From: Tranquillimonas rosea | GTDB taxonomy: Bacteria > Pseudomonadota > Alphaproteobacteria > Rhodobacterales > Rhodobacteraceae | Direction: 5' to 3' | Assembly (NCBI RefSeq): GCF_900111315.1 | Contig: NZ_FOGU01000003.1 | Location: forward strand, 345,718 to 409,717 | Length of the DNA: 64,000 nt | Part shown: piece after piece, positions 25,384 to 34,251 of the stretch | Position numbering within the stretch: position 1 is the stretch's first letter | Layout: every line of letters starts with the position of its first letter | Made by a program: the position numbers and the translations under genes | The notes under the pieces: model-generated | The model's database searches: none | What the model saw: only the letters and a program-made list of their open reading frames with translations | Told to the model about the DNA's origin: nothing

Positions 25384-25775
25384 GAACCGTCCATCTCGTG
25401 CACCGGCATCATGTTGGTGTTCATGTGGTACATCACCCAGAGCGTGCCGCTGACCGCGATCACCAGCACGATGACGGTGAAGATCAGTGCCATGAACGTC
25501 CATCCCCCTTCCGAGCGCGGGTCCATGTGGAGGAAAAAGATCATGTGGACCAGGATCTGCACCGCGGCGAAGCCGACCACGATGAAGGCCGTCGCCTGTG
25601 CGCTGTCCAGGGGCCGCTCCATCACCAGCCAGAACGGGACGGCGGTGAGAATCGCAGCCAGCACGAAGCCGGTCAGGTAGCCGCGGAGCGAGCCGTGGGC
25701 CGCCCCGTCGTGATCCCCCTCGCCCTCGTGCGCGGTGGTCGCGTGATCGTGCTTGTCGTTGTGGGCGGACGTCAT
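25380..25775 (-). CDS. cyoD: cytochrome bo-type quinol oxidase subunit IV (CyoD)
   Basis: 131 residues. A His-rich soluble N-terminus (HNDKHDHATTAHEGEGDHDG) is followed by three membrane helices: SLRGYLTGFVLAAILTAVPF, AFIVVGFAAVQILVHMIFFL and FMALIFTVIVLVIAVSGTLW. This matches CyoD, a small structural subunit that stabilises the Cu-B/haem centre during assembly. The ATG overlaps the cyoC stop by four bases. The His-rich tail is longer than I expect for E. coli CyoD and might bind metal, which is speculative. Confidence 0.93.
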   Translation of the reverse strand: MTSAHNDKHDHATTAHEGEGDHDGAAHGSLRGYLTGFVLAAILTAVPFWLVMERPLDSAQATAFIVVGFAAVQILVHMIFFLHMDPRSEGGWTFMALIFTVIVLVIAVSGTLWVMYHMNTNMMPVHEMDGS

Positions 25776-26392
25776 TGCAGCATTCCCAGGAGGTAGACGA
25801 AGGTGAACACGCCGATCCAGATCACGTCGAGGAAGTGCCAGAACATCGACAGGCACATCAGCCGGCGCCGGTTCGCCCCGATCAGGCCGCGCTGGGTCAC
25901 CTGCACCATCAGGGTGACCAGCCAGATCACCCCGAAGAAGACGTGCAGCCCGTGCGTGCCCACGAGGAGGAAGAAGGCCGACAGGAAGCCGCTGCGCTGC
26001 GGGCCCGCGCCGATATGAATCAAGTGCAGGAACTCGTAGAGCTCGATGCCGAGGAAACCGATCCCGAACGCCCCGGTCACGGCGAGCCAGATCAGCGTGC
26101 TGCGCAGCCGGTCCTGCATCATCGACAGCATCGCGAACCCGAACGTGATCGAGGACACCAGCAGGAACGTCGTGTTGATCGCGACGAGCTCGAGCTCGAA
26201 CAGATCGGAGGGCGCCGGTCCGGCGGCGTAGTTCCCGCCGAGGACGCCGTAGGTGGCGAACAGGATCGCGAAGATGAGACAGTCGCTCATCAGGTAGACC
26301 CAGAAGCCCAGCATCGTCGAGCCGCCCTCTGGCGGGTGCGGCTCTTCCTCCAGGTGGAACGAGGTCCGGGGAATGTCGGGCATAGCGGACAT
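25772..26392 (-). CDS. cyoC: quinol oxidase subunit III (CyoC)
   Basis: 206 residues with five membrane helices, as in CyoC. Diagnostic stretches are MLGFWVYLMSDCLIFAILFA, GLHVFFGVIWLVTLMVQVTQ and CLSMFWHFLDVIWIGVFTFV. The subunit belongs to the haem-copper oxidase III family and lacks catalytic metals. The ATG at 26392 overlaps the cyoB stop; an alternative ATG three codons later is possible. It lies in the tight order cyoABCD. Confidence 0.94.
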   Translation of the reverse strand: MSAMPDIPRTSFHLEEEPHPPEGGSTMLGFWVYLMSDCLIFAILFATYGVLGGNYAAGPAPSDLFELELVAINTTFLLVSSITFGFAMLSMMQDRLRSTLIWLAVTGAFGIGFLGIELYEFLHLIHIGAGPQRSGFLSAFFLLVGTHGLHVFFGVIWLVTLMVQVTQRGLIGANRRRLMCLSMFWHFLDVIWIGVFTFVYLLGMLQ

Positions 26393-28395
26393 CAGACGGC
26401 CCCCGAGAGACGTTCGGTGCGGGACTGCTCGACCTGGGCCACCTCTTCGGCCGGGATGTTGCAGTCCCGGTCATAATCGAAGGTGTGGTAGATCGCGTAG
26501 CCGATGATCGCCAGGAAGGCGAGGATCGCCAGCCACCAGACATACCAGATCAGCGCCATCGCCAGCACCACGCTGATACCGGACAGGATGACGCCGGCCG
26601 AGGTGTTGGCGGGCATGTGGATCGGCTTGAAGCCCTCGGTCGGCCGGGCGTAATTCCGCGCCTTCATGTCGGCCCAGGCATCGGTGGCGTGGACGACCGG
26701 CGTGAAGGCGAAGTTGTACTCGGGCGGCGGCGACGAGGTCGCCCATTCCAGCGTCCGCCCGTCCCATGGATCGCCGGTCTCGTCCGAAAGTGCCTTTCGC
26801 CGCCAGATCGAGACCGCGAACTGCACCAGCATCGCGGCGATCCCCAGCGCGATCAGCAGCGCGCCGATGCCGGCGATGCCGAACCAGATCTGCAGCGAGG
26901 GATCGTCGAACACCCGCATCCGCCGGGTCACCCCCATCAGGCCGAGGATGTAGAGCGGCATGAACGCGGTCCAGAAGCCGACCACCCAGAACCAGAACGA
27001 CACCTTCCCCCAGAAGCGGTCAAGCGTGAACCCGAACGCCTTGGGCCACCAGTAATTGACCGCCGCGAAGGTGCCGAACAGCACGCCGCCGATGATCACG
27101 TTGTGGAAATGCGCGACCAGGAACAGCGAATTGTGCAGCAGGAAGTCCGCCGGCGGCACGGCCAGCAGCACGCCCGTCATACCGCCGACCGTGAAGGTCA
27201 GCATGAAGGCGATGGTCCACATCATCGGCAGCTCGAACCGGATGCGCCCGCGATACATGGTGAAAAGCCAGTTGAAGATCTTGGCCCCCGTCGGGATCGA
27301 GATGATCATCGTCGTGATCCCGAAGAAGGCGTTGACGCTGGCGCCGTTGCCCATGGTGAAGAAGTGGTGCAGCCACACCACGTAGGCCAGCACGGTGATG
27401 ACCACGGTGGCGTAGACCATCGAGGTATAGCCGAAGAGACGCTTGCCCGAGAAGGTCGAGGTCACCTCGGAGAACACGCCGAACAGCGGCAGGATCAGGA
27501 TGTAGACCTCGGGGTGGCCCCAGATCCAGATCAGGTTCACGTACATCATGGCGTTGCCGCCCATGTCCGTGGTGAAGAAGTTGGTGCCGACGTAGCGGTC
27601 GAGCGACAGCATCACGAGCACCGCGGTCAGCACCGGGAACGACGCCACGATCAGGATGTTCGTGCAGAGGCTGGTCCACGAGAAGATCGGCATCTTCATC
27701 ATGTTCATCCCCGGCGCGCGCATCTTTAGGATCGTGCACACTAGGTTGATCCCCGACAGAGTCGTCCCGACACCCGCCACCTGCAGCGCCCAGATGTAAT
27801 AGTCGACGCCGACATAGGGTGCGCTGTCGATGCCCGACAGCGGCGGGAAGGCCAGCCAGCCGGTCTGCGCGAACTCGCCCAGAAAGAGCGACGCCATCAC
27901 GATCACCGCGCCGCCGGCGGTCATCCAGAAGGAGAAGTTGTTCAGGAACGGAAAGGCCACGTCCCGCGTGCCGATCTGCAACGGCACGACATAGTTCATC
28001 AGCCCCGTGATAATCGGCATCGCCACGAAGAAGATCATGATGACGCCGTGGGCGGTGAAGACCTGGTCGTAGTGGTGCGCGTTGAGGTATCCGTCCGAGC
28101 CCCCGAACGCCATCACCTGCTGCAGTCGCATCATGATCGCGTCGGAGAACCCGCGCAGCAGCATCACGAAGCCCAGGATCATGTACATGATCCCGATCTT
28201 CTTGTGGTCGACGGTGGTGATCCACTCGTTCCACAGATAGCCCCAGAGCCGGTAGCGCTGGATCAGGTAGACGACCGCAAGCGCCCCCAGCACGACGACG
28301 CCGAAGGTCGCCTGGACGATCGGGTCGTAGGGGATCGCGTCGAGCGTCAGCCGGCCGAAGATCGGGCTCACGGGGAGAGGTGCGGTCTGTTCCAT
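26392..28395 (-). CDS. cyoB: quinol oxidase subunit I (CyoB)
   Basis: 667 residues, about 15 membrane helices. Haem and copper ligand motifs are intact: [19 protein letters not shown] (low-spin haem His), [20 protein letters not shown] (Cu-B His and cross-linked Tyr region), [10 protein letters not shown] and [17 protein letters not shown]. This is the catalytic subunit that reduces oxygen with quinol electrons and pumps protons. The ATG is chosen; an in-frame GTG at 28410 would overlap cyoA by 11 bases. No haem O synthase gene is adjacent, so haem modification must be supplied elsewhere. Confidence 0.96.
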   Translation of the reverse strand: MEQTAPLPVSPIFGRLTLDAIPYDPIVQATFGVVVLGALAVVYLIQRYRLWGYLWNEWITTVDHKKIGIMYMILGFVMLLRGFSDAIMMRLQQVMAFGGSDGYLNAHHYDQVFTAHGVIMIFFVAMPIITGLMNYVVPLQIGTRDVAFPFLNNFSFWMTAGGAVIVMASLFLGEFAQTGWLAFPPLSGIDSAPYVGVDYYIWALQVAGVGTTLSGINLVCTILKMRAPGMNMMKMPIFSWTSLCTNILIVASFPVLTAVLVMLSLDRYVGTNFFTTDMGGNAMMYVNLIWIWGHPEVYILILPLFGVFSEVTSTFSGKRLFGYTSMVYATVVITVLAYVVWLHHFFTMGNGASVNAFFGITTMIISIPTGAKIFNWLFTMYRGRIRFELPMMWTIAFMLTFTVGGMTGVLLAVPPADFLLHNSLFLVAHFHNVIIGGVLFGTFAAVNYWWPKAFGFTLDRFWGKVSFWFWVVGFWTAFMPLYILGLMGVTRRMRVFDDPSLQIWFGIAGIGALLIALGIAAMLVQFAVSIWRRKALSDETGDPWDGRTLEWATSSPPPEYNFAFTPVVHATDAWADMKARNYARPTEGFKPIHMPANTSAGVILSGISVVLAMALIWYVWWLAILAFLAIIGYAIYHTFDYDRDCNIPAEEVAQVEQSRTERLSGAV

Positions 28396-28399
28396 TGCG

Positions 28400-29560
28400 T
28401 CACGATTCACTGTCCGGATCGGCGCGGCCCAACGGGGCGGGCGATCCGAAGATGGGGATTTCTGTGTTCACGAGGTCGTTGCCCGAGAGCGTGGCGAAGC
28501 GGTCGCGGACCGGCTGCCCCTCGCGTTCGACGAGACCGCCCATCGCGTCCTCCGGCGTGCACAGGGCGGCGACATAGCGCGGCTCGGGCCCGAACACCGC
28601 GGCGGTGCCGGTCGCAGCCGTCTCGGGCACCGTGGCGATCAGCCCGGCCAGCCCCAGCCCGCCCAGGGCGTCGATCGCCATCATCTCGCTCATGCACATG
28701 CGGTCGGGCTCGACGCAGAGATTGACGACCAGATCGAACAGGTTCTCGGCCACGCCGTCATAGGGGACGACGTCATGGTCGACGCTGGGCTCGGCGAGCG
28801 CAAGGTAGGCGTCGCGGCCCAGGCGATCCCCCGTGTCCCGGATGCCGGACACCCACTCGTCGAACCCGTCATCGTCGGTGGCGATCACGTCGAAGCGCAT
28901 CTGCGAGAAGCCCTCGCCGCTGTAATGGGCCGACCGGCCCTCGTACCTGCCCTCGGCGTTCAGCACGCCATGCAACGTCGTCTCCATCCCGGCCATCGTG
29001 TAGATCATTCCGGCCATGGTCGGTACGGAGAAGGTGTTCATCACCTTTTCCGAGGTCAGGGAGAACTTGACGGGGCGGTCCACCGGCAGGGCCAGCTCGT
29101 TCACCATGGCCACGTCGTATTGCGGGTAGATGAACAGCCACTTCCAGTCGAGCGAGACGACCTGCACCTCCAGCGGCTCCACGTCCTCGGACAGTTCCGT
29201 GTCCGCATCGACGCGCCCGAGTGGCCGGTAAGGGTCGAGGTGGTGGGTGCCGACATACGTCACCGCCCCCAGCACGATGATGATCAGCAGCGGCACAGCC
29301 CACACCACCAGCTCGATCCGGGCGGAATGGTCCCAGTCGGGGGCGTAGTCGGCGTCGCGGTTGGAAGCGCGGTAGCGGTAGGCGAACAACACCGTCAGCA
29401 CCATCACCGGCACGATCACGACAAGCATCAGCAGCGTCGCGAAGATCAGCAGGTTGCTCTGCTGCGCGGCGACGTCACCCGCCGGGTTCAGCAATACGAG
29501 ATCGCAGCCCCCGAGCGGCAGAACCGCGAGACCGGCGAGAATCAGGCGTCGAAGAGGCAT
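28400..29560 (-). CDS. cyoA: quinol oxidase subunit II (CyoA), lipoprotein
   Basis: 386 residues. A lipoprotein signal ends in LPLGGC; two membrane helices follow ([20 protein letters not shown] and [20 protein letters not shown]). A cupredoxin-like periplasmic domain has [20 protein letters not shown] and the CyoA C-terminal segment with [14 protein letters not shown]. The Cu-A ligand set of cytochrome c oxidases is not evident, consistent with quinol oxidation. It is the first gene of cyoABCD-surf1-regBA. The ATG fixes a standard lipoprotein N-terminus ([11 protein letters not shown]). Confidence 0.94.
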   Translation of the reverse strand: MPLRRLILAGLAVLPLGGCDLVLLNPAGDVAAQQSNLLIFATLLMLVVIVPVMVLTVLFAYRYRASNRDADYAPDWDHSARIELVVWAVPLLIIIVLGAVTYVGTHHLDPYRPLGRVDADTELSEDVEPLEVQVVSLDWKWLFIYPQYDVAMVNELALPVDRPVKFSLTSEKVMNTFSVPTMAGMIYTMAGMETTLHGVLNAEGRYEGRSAHYSGEGFSQMRFDVIATDDDGFDEWVSGIRDTGDRLGRDAYLALAEPSVDHDVVPYDGVAENLFDLVVNLCVEPDRMCMSEMMAIDALGGLGLAGLIATVPETAATGTAAVFGPEPRYVAALCTPEDAMGGLVEREGQPVRDRFATLSGNDLVNTEIPIFGSPAPLGRADPDSES

Positions 29561-29613
29561 GTCGGTTGCGGCTCCGTGCGGGATTGGGCGAACGGTTAGC
29601 AACGCCCCGCGAC

Positions 29614-29649
29614 GGCCGCGATTGGACAATCTGTCCAATGCACGCGGCC
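29614..29649. promoter_or_regulatory. nested palindrome in the cyoA/MFS divergent region
   Basis: ATTGGACA-ATC-TGTCCAAT (29621-29639) is a perfect 8+8 inverted repeat. It is nested in a larger one, GGCCGCG (29614-29620) and CGCGGCC (29643-29649). It lies 53 bases upstream of cyoA and 83 upstream of the MFS gene. The inner repeat has the form of a dimeric repressor site; the outer arms could also fold as RNA. The cognate regulator is unknown. Confidence 0.55.
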
Positions 29650-29722
29650 GGCCGGGACCGGCATAGGAGAGTGCGAGACGGGGCATGTCCTCGCGACAGA
29701 TCCGACGAACGAGGCGAGACCA

Positions 29723-31054
29723 GTGGTGGATCCCAACGAAACCGCACACGACGACGCGACGCTTCACCTCGATGCCGACCACGAGGGCGAGGTGAGCCCC
29801 GCCGACGTCGCCGTTGGCGTGGTGATCGGGCGGACCTCCGAGTTCTTCGACTTCTTCGTGTTCGCGGTCGCCTCAGTGCTGGTGTTCCCGGCCCGCGTTT
29901 TTCCCTACGCGGACCCCGCCGTCGGGACGATGTTCTGCTTCGCGATCTTCGCGCTGGCCTTCGTGGCGCGGCCCTTCGGGACGGTCCTGTTCAACCATGT
30001 GGACCGCCGCCACGGAAAGAACGCTCGCCTGACCACCGCCCTCTTCATGCTGGGCACGGCGACCGTGTTGCTCGGTTTCCTCCCCAAGTACGAGACGATC
30101 GGCCACTGGTCCGCCGCGATCCTGATCGGGCTGCGGCTGCTGCAGGGGCTCGCCATCGGCGGCAGCTGGGACGGGCTGGCCTCGCTTCTGGCCCTCGACG
30201 CGCCGGACAACCGCAAGAGCTATTACACGATGGTGCCGCAGATCGGCGCGGCGACGGGCTTTCTCGTGGCCACCGGGCTGTTCGCGTATTTCCTGGCCGT
30301 GCTTTCGCCCGAGGATTTCTACGACTGGGGCTGGCGCTATCCGTTCTTCGTCGCCTTCGCGATCAACGTCGTGGCGCTCTTCGCGCGGCTGCGCCTCGTG
30401 GTGACGCCCGAATACGCCCGGCTCTTCCGCGCCCGCGAGCTTCAGCCCGAGCCGATCCTGCAGACCGTCCGCGCCGAGGCTCCGACCATCGTGCTCGGCA
30501 CCTTCATCCCGCTCTCGACCTTCGCGCTGTTCCACATGATGACGGTGTTCCCGCTGTCGTGGATCTTCCTCTACACCGACGAAGAGCCCTGGCGGTTCCT
30601 GACCATCGCCTCCGTCGCCTCGGCCTTCTTCCTCGCCGGGATCGTGGCCTCCGGCTGGCTCACCGACCGGTTCGGTCGCATGAACCTGCTCAAGATCTGC
30701 GCGCTTCTGACGGGCGCCTTCAGCGGCTTCGCGCCGCAATTCCTCGACGGCGGGCTCCTTGGCGAGATCTTCTTCACCTTCAGCGGCTTCGCCCTGCTGG
30801 GCGTCTGCTTCGGCCAGTCCTCGGGCGTGGTGGCGGACCGCTTCTCGAAGCACTTCCGCTATACCGGGTCGGCGATCACGTCCGACATGGCGTGGCTCTT
30901 CGGCGCGGGCTTCGCCCCCCTCGCCGCCCTGCTCTTGTCCTCGTATTTCGGGCTGATCGCCGCCGGCGCCTACCTTCTGTCCGGCGCCATCTGCACCCTG
31001 ATCGCCCTCAGCGTCGCGAAACGCTACCGCCGGACACCGGACGAGACGGCATAG
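29723..31054 (+). CDS. MFS transporter, metabolite:H+ symporter type
   Basis: 443 residues with 12 predicted helices. The N-terminal IGRTSEFFDFFVFAVASVLV resembles the E/W-Y/F-D-F motif of the MHS group, and HVDRRHGKNARLTTALFMLG and WLTDRFGRMNLLKICALLTG are the paired cytoplasmic MFS loops. The MHS group moves organic acids, betaines or sugars with protons; the substrate here is unknown. The start is a GTG (tandem GTG GTG) with only a weak GAGGCGAG upstream. It is transcribed away from cyoA across the palindromic region. Confidence 0.88.
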   Translation: MVDPNETAHDDATLHLDADHEGEVSPADVAVGVVIGRTSEFFDFFVFAVASVLVFPARVFPYADPAVGTMFCFAIFALAFVARPFGTVLFNHVDRRHGKNARLTTALFMLGTATVLLGFLPKYETIGHWSAAILIGLRLLQGLAIGGSWDGLASLLALDAPDNRKSYYTMVPQIGAATGFLVATGLFAYFLAVLSPEDFYDWGWRYPFFVAFAINVVALFARLRLVVTPEYARLFRARELQPEPILQTVRAEAPTIVLGTFIPLSTFALFHMMTVFPLSWIFLYTDEEPWRFLTIASVASAFFLAGIVASGWLTDRFGRMNLLKICALLTGAFSGFAPQFLDGGLLGEIFFTFSGFALLGVCFGQSSGVVADRFSKHFRYTGSAITSDMAWLFGAGFAPLAALLLSSYFGLIAAGAYLLSGAICTLIALSVAKRYRRTPDETA

Positions 31055-31429
31055 GCCCGGTCGCTCGGCCGGGGGCGCGCTTTACTGCGATCAAGGCGCG
31101 GCCTCGTCCTGCCGGGCACATCCGCCGCGTCGCCCCGACGTGCCCGCGGGAGCGCAGATGCGGCTTTTTCGGATCGTGTCTCGGCGCCGCGGAGAATTCT
31201 TTCTCTCCCCCGAAACGCCTCTCAATTCCGACCACACCCTTCCGGAATTGTAGTCAGACTCAGTGCCTTACCCGACAATGATCTTCTTGGCGAAATACCT
31301 GGAAGAGTTGACGCCATATATTCCGAGTATTTCGTGGCAAAGCCCCTTGCGAGACCCCATATGTTCTCAGTGCAACCCATGACCACAGAGGTGGGTCTGC
31401 AATATTCATTTAATTCAAAGGATGAGACC
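31055..31429. other. AT-richer intergenic stretch
   Basis: From about 31190 to 31430 the base composition is clearly more A/T-rich than the flanks (stretches such as CCATATATTCCGAG and AATATTCATTTAATTC). There is no plausible gene. It probably holds the promoter and 5' leader of the small gene at 31430; TTGACG at 31308-31313 is a possible -35 box without a clear -10. A short CCCGG/CCGGG hairpin lies right after the MFS stop. Confidence 0.45.
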
Positions 31430-31564
31430 ATGTCTTTCAAAGACCTAATGAACAAGGCCGCCCAAGTCGTGAAAAACAAGCCTGAGGGCAGCAAGGACTC
31501 GACGCAGGCATCGACGCCCCCGTCGCCGAAATCTCCACCGGTTTCCAAAAAGACCGGCCCCTGA
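31430..31564 (+). CDS. small hydrophilic protein of 44 residues, unknown
   Basis: MSFKDLMNKAAQVVKNKPEG is followed by a Ser/Thr/Pro/Lys-rich tail ending VSKKTGP. The ATG has AAAGGATGAG upstream, a good ribosome site. The N-terminus may form a short amphipathic helix and the rest is probably disordered. It sits behind an AT-rich leader and just ahead of another unknown gene (34 bases), so the two may be co-transcribed. Confidence 0.6.
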   Translation: MSFKDLMNKAAQVVKNKPEGSKDSTQASTPPSPKSPPVSKKTGP

Positions 31565-31598
31565 AATATGTCCGGGCCGGTCCGACAGGGGCATCCCA

Positions 31599-32105
31599 AT
31601 GATGAGAGAAGATAAGAGAACAATTCAGTCGATCATCTATTTCAGACGCCCCTTCCGGATACCCGGTTTCGAGGAATTGCTTCCGCCCGGCAGCTACGAA
31701 GTCGAGACCGAGGTTCGCGCGCCCGAAGGGTGTCCTGATATCGACGTCTGGAAGGAGTCCGTCCTGCTGCATCTCCATCCGCGCATGTCCCATCCCGGTC
31801 TGGCGCGGAGCCTGACGGTGTCCATTGCAGAGCTCGAAGAGGCCCGCGCGCTGGACGACAAACCCGGACAGTCGCATCTGGAGGCCTTTCTCGACGAGAT
31901 GCTGACCGACCCGATCATTCAGCTGATCATGGAGGCCGACTCCGTCTCGGAACCGCAGCTGCGCAGCTTTTACCGGCACCTGTGCAACGACAAGCATCGC
32001 GATGGGACCGAAGCGGCCGCCCGTGCCATCGTCTCCGCCCGGCTGGCGGAAAGCTTTGCCATCGACGCGGCCGAGAACGAGGGGATGCCGGCGGGGCAAG
32101 CCTGA
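31599..32105 (+). CDS. conserved protein of unknown function
   Basis: 168 residues, soluble. The N-terminus IIYFRRPFRIPGFEELLPPG, then SYEVETEV, looks like a small beta domain; a similar RHPFxLPG...PPGxYxVET pattern occurs in alphaproteobacterial hypothetical proteins as far as I recall. The middle has a conserved-looking HLHPRMSHPGLARSLTV. The C-terminal half is helical. No catalytic motif or signal is evident. ATG ATG is preceded by AGGGG. Confidence 0.7.
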   Translation: MMREDKRTIQSIIYFRRPFRIPGFEELLPPGSYEVETEVRAPEGCPDIDVWKESVLLHLHPRMSHPGLARSLTVSIAELEEARALDDKPGQSHLEAFLDEMLTDPIIQLIMEADSVSEPQLRSFYRHLCNDKHRDGTEAAARAIVSARLAESFAIDAAENEGMPAGQA

Positions 32106-32267
32106 GCCCGGCGTCCGGCCCGCGGGCCTCCCGGGCGCGAGGGCACCCGCGTTCCTGCCACTGCCCCACTCTTCTACACGCCCCCGGCCCGTGCCGTCCG
32201 AGGTTTCACCCAAAGGCGCTCCAGGGCCAATGCATCCGGGTGCCGCCCCCGATTTCGGGAGAAAGCG

Positions 32268-32459
32268 ATGAAAGACACCACGATCGAACCGGTCCGGCAC
32301 ACGCCCAACGCTCCGGCCCGCAGGGACTGCCTGCGCTGCAAGGCGCCGTTCGACAGCAGCGGTTTCGGCGAACGGATCTGCCGGCGCTGCAAGCTGTCCT
32401 CGACGTGGCGCACCTCGCCGCAACGAGGCGCCGTGGGGGCGCCGGGCCGTCGGCGCTGA
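32268..32459 (+). CDS. small zinc-ribbon-like protein
   Basis: 63 residues with two CxxC knuckles: Cys21-Cys24 (CLRCKAPFDS) and Cys38-Cys41 (ICRRCKLSS), spaced as in small zinc ribbons. The ends are basic. GGGAGAAAG precedes the ATG. Such proteins may bind nucleic acid or act as assembly factors; function unknown. It is 163 bases after the previous unknown gene and convergent with the transglutaminase-like gene. Confidence 0.72.
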   Translation: MKDTTIEPVRHTPNAPARRDCLRCKAPFDSSGFGERICRRCKLSSTWRTSPQRGAVGAPGRRR

Positions 32460-32483
32460 CGCCGCCGCCCCACGCACCGCCGG

Positions 32484-33356
32484 TCATTCCCGTATCACGT
32501 CCACCTCGACCGAAAGCTCGACCAGCGAATCGCGCGCCCCACTGAACCCTCCGGAAACCGGCACCACCCGCCCGATGTCACGGCCCACTGCGACCGGGAT
32601 CAGGTTGCGTCCGCCCATGCTCCGGTTCGTCGGATCGAAGGCGATCCACCCGGCGCCGGAAAGGAACACCTCACCCCAGGCGTGGGTCGCCCCGGTGCCG
32701 ACCGCGCCGGGAGCCCCGCCCTCCTCGGGCAACAGATAGCCCGAGACGAGCCTCGCCCCGAACCCCAGCTGACGCAGCGCTTCGACGAAGAGAACCGAGA
32801 GGTCGCGACAGGTCCCGCTTGCCAGGCGAAGGGTCTCGAGCGGGGATTGCGTGCCCTCTTCCTCGCGCCAACGATACGCCGTGGCCCCGGCGACTCCGGC
32901 GTTCAGATCCTGAAGCAGCGACAGCGTATCGGTCCCCTCGCCCTTCCCGGCGACAAAGCCACGCGCCCATCCCTGCAGCCGCCCCTGCGGGTCGGGATGG
33001 GCGGGCACGGTCAGCGCCCCCATGTCGGTCCAATCGGTATCGGCGTAGCGGAACGGATAGCGATGCGCCTCGGGGGCGATCGTAAATACGGGCCACGCCT
33101 CCGCCTCGAGGTCCACCGACAGCCGGCTGTCGATCAGCAGGGCGTCCGACGGTGTGCCGATCGTGGCCGTGGCCACCGCGTTGCCCCAGACATCCTCGCC
33201 CCAGTCCAGCCGCGCCTCGGGCGAGATCGTGACGACGAGGTCCCGCACTCTCAGCCCCCGGCTCTCGCGCGGGCGCAGCATCAACCAATGCGGGCCGAAC
33301 GTCACCATCTCGCGATAGCGATACCGGGTGCGGTGGTGGATGGTCACGGCGGTCAT
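32484..33356 (-). CDS. transglutaminase-like protease-fold protein
   Basis: 290 residues. An N-terminal bacterial transglutaminase-like domain (IHHRTRYRYREMVTFGPHWL and MLRPRESRG) precedes the catalytic core. The Cys-His-Asp triad is visible as Cys183 (SGTCRDLSVLF), His225 (ATHAWGEVFL) and Asp241 (IAFDPTN). Proteins of this type are usually cytoplasmic and often lie beside alpha-E/ATP-grasp genes, which are not present here. The ATG at 33356 gives the usual MTAVTIHHRTRYRY start; ribosome-site support is weak. Substrate unknown, probably peptide amide hydrolysis or transfer. Confidence 0.88.
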   Translation of the reverse strand: MTAVTIHHRTRYRYREMVTFGPHWLMLRPRESRGLRVRDLVVTISPEARLDWGEDVWGNAVATATIGTPSDALLIDSRLSVDLEAEAWPVFTIAPEAHRYPFRYADTDWTDMGALTVPAHPDPQGRLQGWARGFVAGKGEGTDTLSLLQDLNAGVAGATAYRWREEEGTQSPLETLRLASGTCRDLSVLFVEALRQLGFGARLVSGYLLPEEGGAPGAVGTGATHAWGEVFLSGAGWIAFDPTNRSMGGRNLIPVAVGRDIGRVVPVSGGFSGARDSLVELSVEVDVIRE

Positions 33357-33657
33357 GGCCGGCACGCCGGAGGGTCGCTCCGTCCCGCAGGAGAACCGCC
33401 TTGCCTTACCGTCAACCCGGCGCTCAAGGTGCGGTGCCTCGCTTGCTTTTCGCCGCATCACTCCCCATCTTGGTAAATGGATGTCGCCATCCTGCGTCGA
33501 CCACGGTGACGACGTCCCCCACGTTCCGGATATCGCTACGACCCGGCCCCGCGACAGCCTTCCTTTCGACAGACCCGGCGCGGCGCCGTCTCCCCTCTCC
33601 CCGATCCGGACTCGGTCTCGGATTCGGTCGCTCAACGTTCAGTACAGGAGGCCTTCG

Positions 33658-33789
33658 ATGGCCAAGGGAAAATCCCGCAGGGGACGCGAAGAAAAGAAAC
33701 CCAAACAGGAAAAGGCGGCTCCGGCGCCGGCGACGGACATCACCAAGGTGTTTCACCCGACTAATCCGAAGCCGGGCAAGAAACGCTGA
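33658..33789 (+). CDS. lysine-rich small protein of 43 residues
   Basis: MAKGKSRRGREEKKPKQEKA then ATDITKVFHPTNPKPGKKR. The ATG is preceded by a very strong AGGAGG. The protein is highly basic, probably disordered and ribosome- or nucleic-acid-associated by composition only. It stands alone between minus-strand genes. It is divergent from the transglutaminase-like gene, about 300 bases away. Confidence 0.65.
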   Translation: MAKGKSRRGREEKKPKQEKAAPAPATDITKVFHPTNPKPGKKR

Positions 33790-33869
33790 TCGGCCCCGCC
33801 GCGGGCCGCCCGCCACGCGAACCTTCGGGGACGCGTTGCGCTCTCCCGCGACAGGCCACCCACACGCGA

Positions 33870-34106
33870 TCATTTCCGGCGCACCGAGTTCCCGCCGGAA
33901 ATGATCCGGTTGATCAACGCGGCCACGGCCAGGTGGGCCTCTCTCTCGCCCCCGTCGCCGGCGGCCGTCTCATGCGTCGCGGCGGCATCGCGAAGCACGC
34001 CGACGATCTCGGTGCCCTCGAGGATCCCGCGGTCGTTCATCGCCAGCAGGAGCGACTCGCAGATCGAAAGCGCGGCCATGCCGGAATAGTCGTTCTCGTG
34101 AGGCAC
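33870..34106 (-). CDS. small conserved helical protein, unknown
   Basis: 78 residues beginning at GTG (supported by AAAGGA six bases upstream): VPHENDYSGMAALSICESLL, LAMNDRGILEGTEIVGVLRD and AHLAVAALINRIISGG. It looks all-helical and cytoplasmic. I recall similar short proteins in Rhodobacteraceae without assigned function. It is divergent from the Crp/Fnr gene with a 145-base gap. Confidence 0.65.
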   Translation of the reverse strand: MPHENDYSGMAALSICESLLLAMNDRGILEGTEIVGVLRDAAATHETAAGDGGEREAHLAVAALINRIISGGNSVRRK

Positions 34107-34251
34107 GGAGTATCCTTTCGCCGGGTCCGAGACCGCGGGAAGCGTTTCGCGGATCCTCACCATCCTGAACGCGAAACGGATATGGCGGACTGACTGAAAG
34201 CAGTCTCGACGCCGAAGTACCAAGACGTGTGACATTGCCAGACGAGGCTCC

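Noticed and set aside
24649-25503. Longer SURF1 reading starting at 25503
   Set aside because: The extra N-terminus is out-of-frame cyoD sequence; the GTG overlapping the cyoD stop gives the normal two-helix protein.
26485-27729. 414-codon plus-strand frame opposite cyoB
   Set aside because: Shadow of cyoB; no hydrophobic pattern or start signal.
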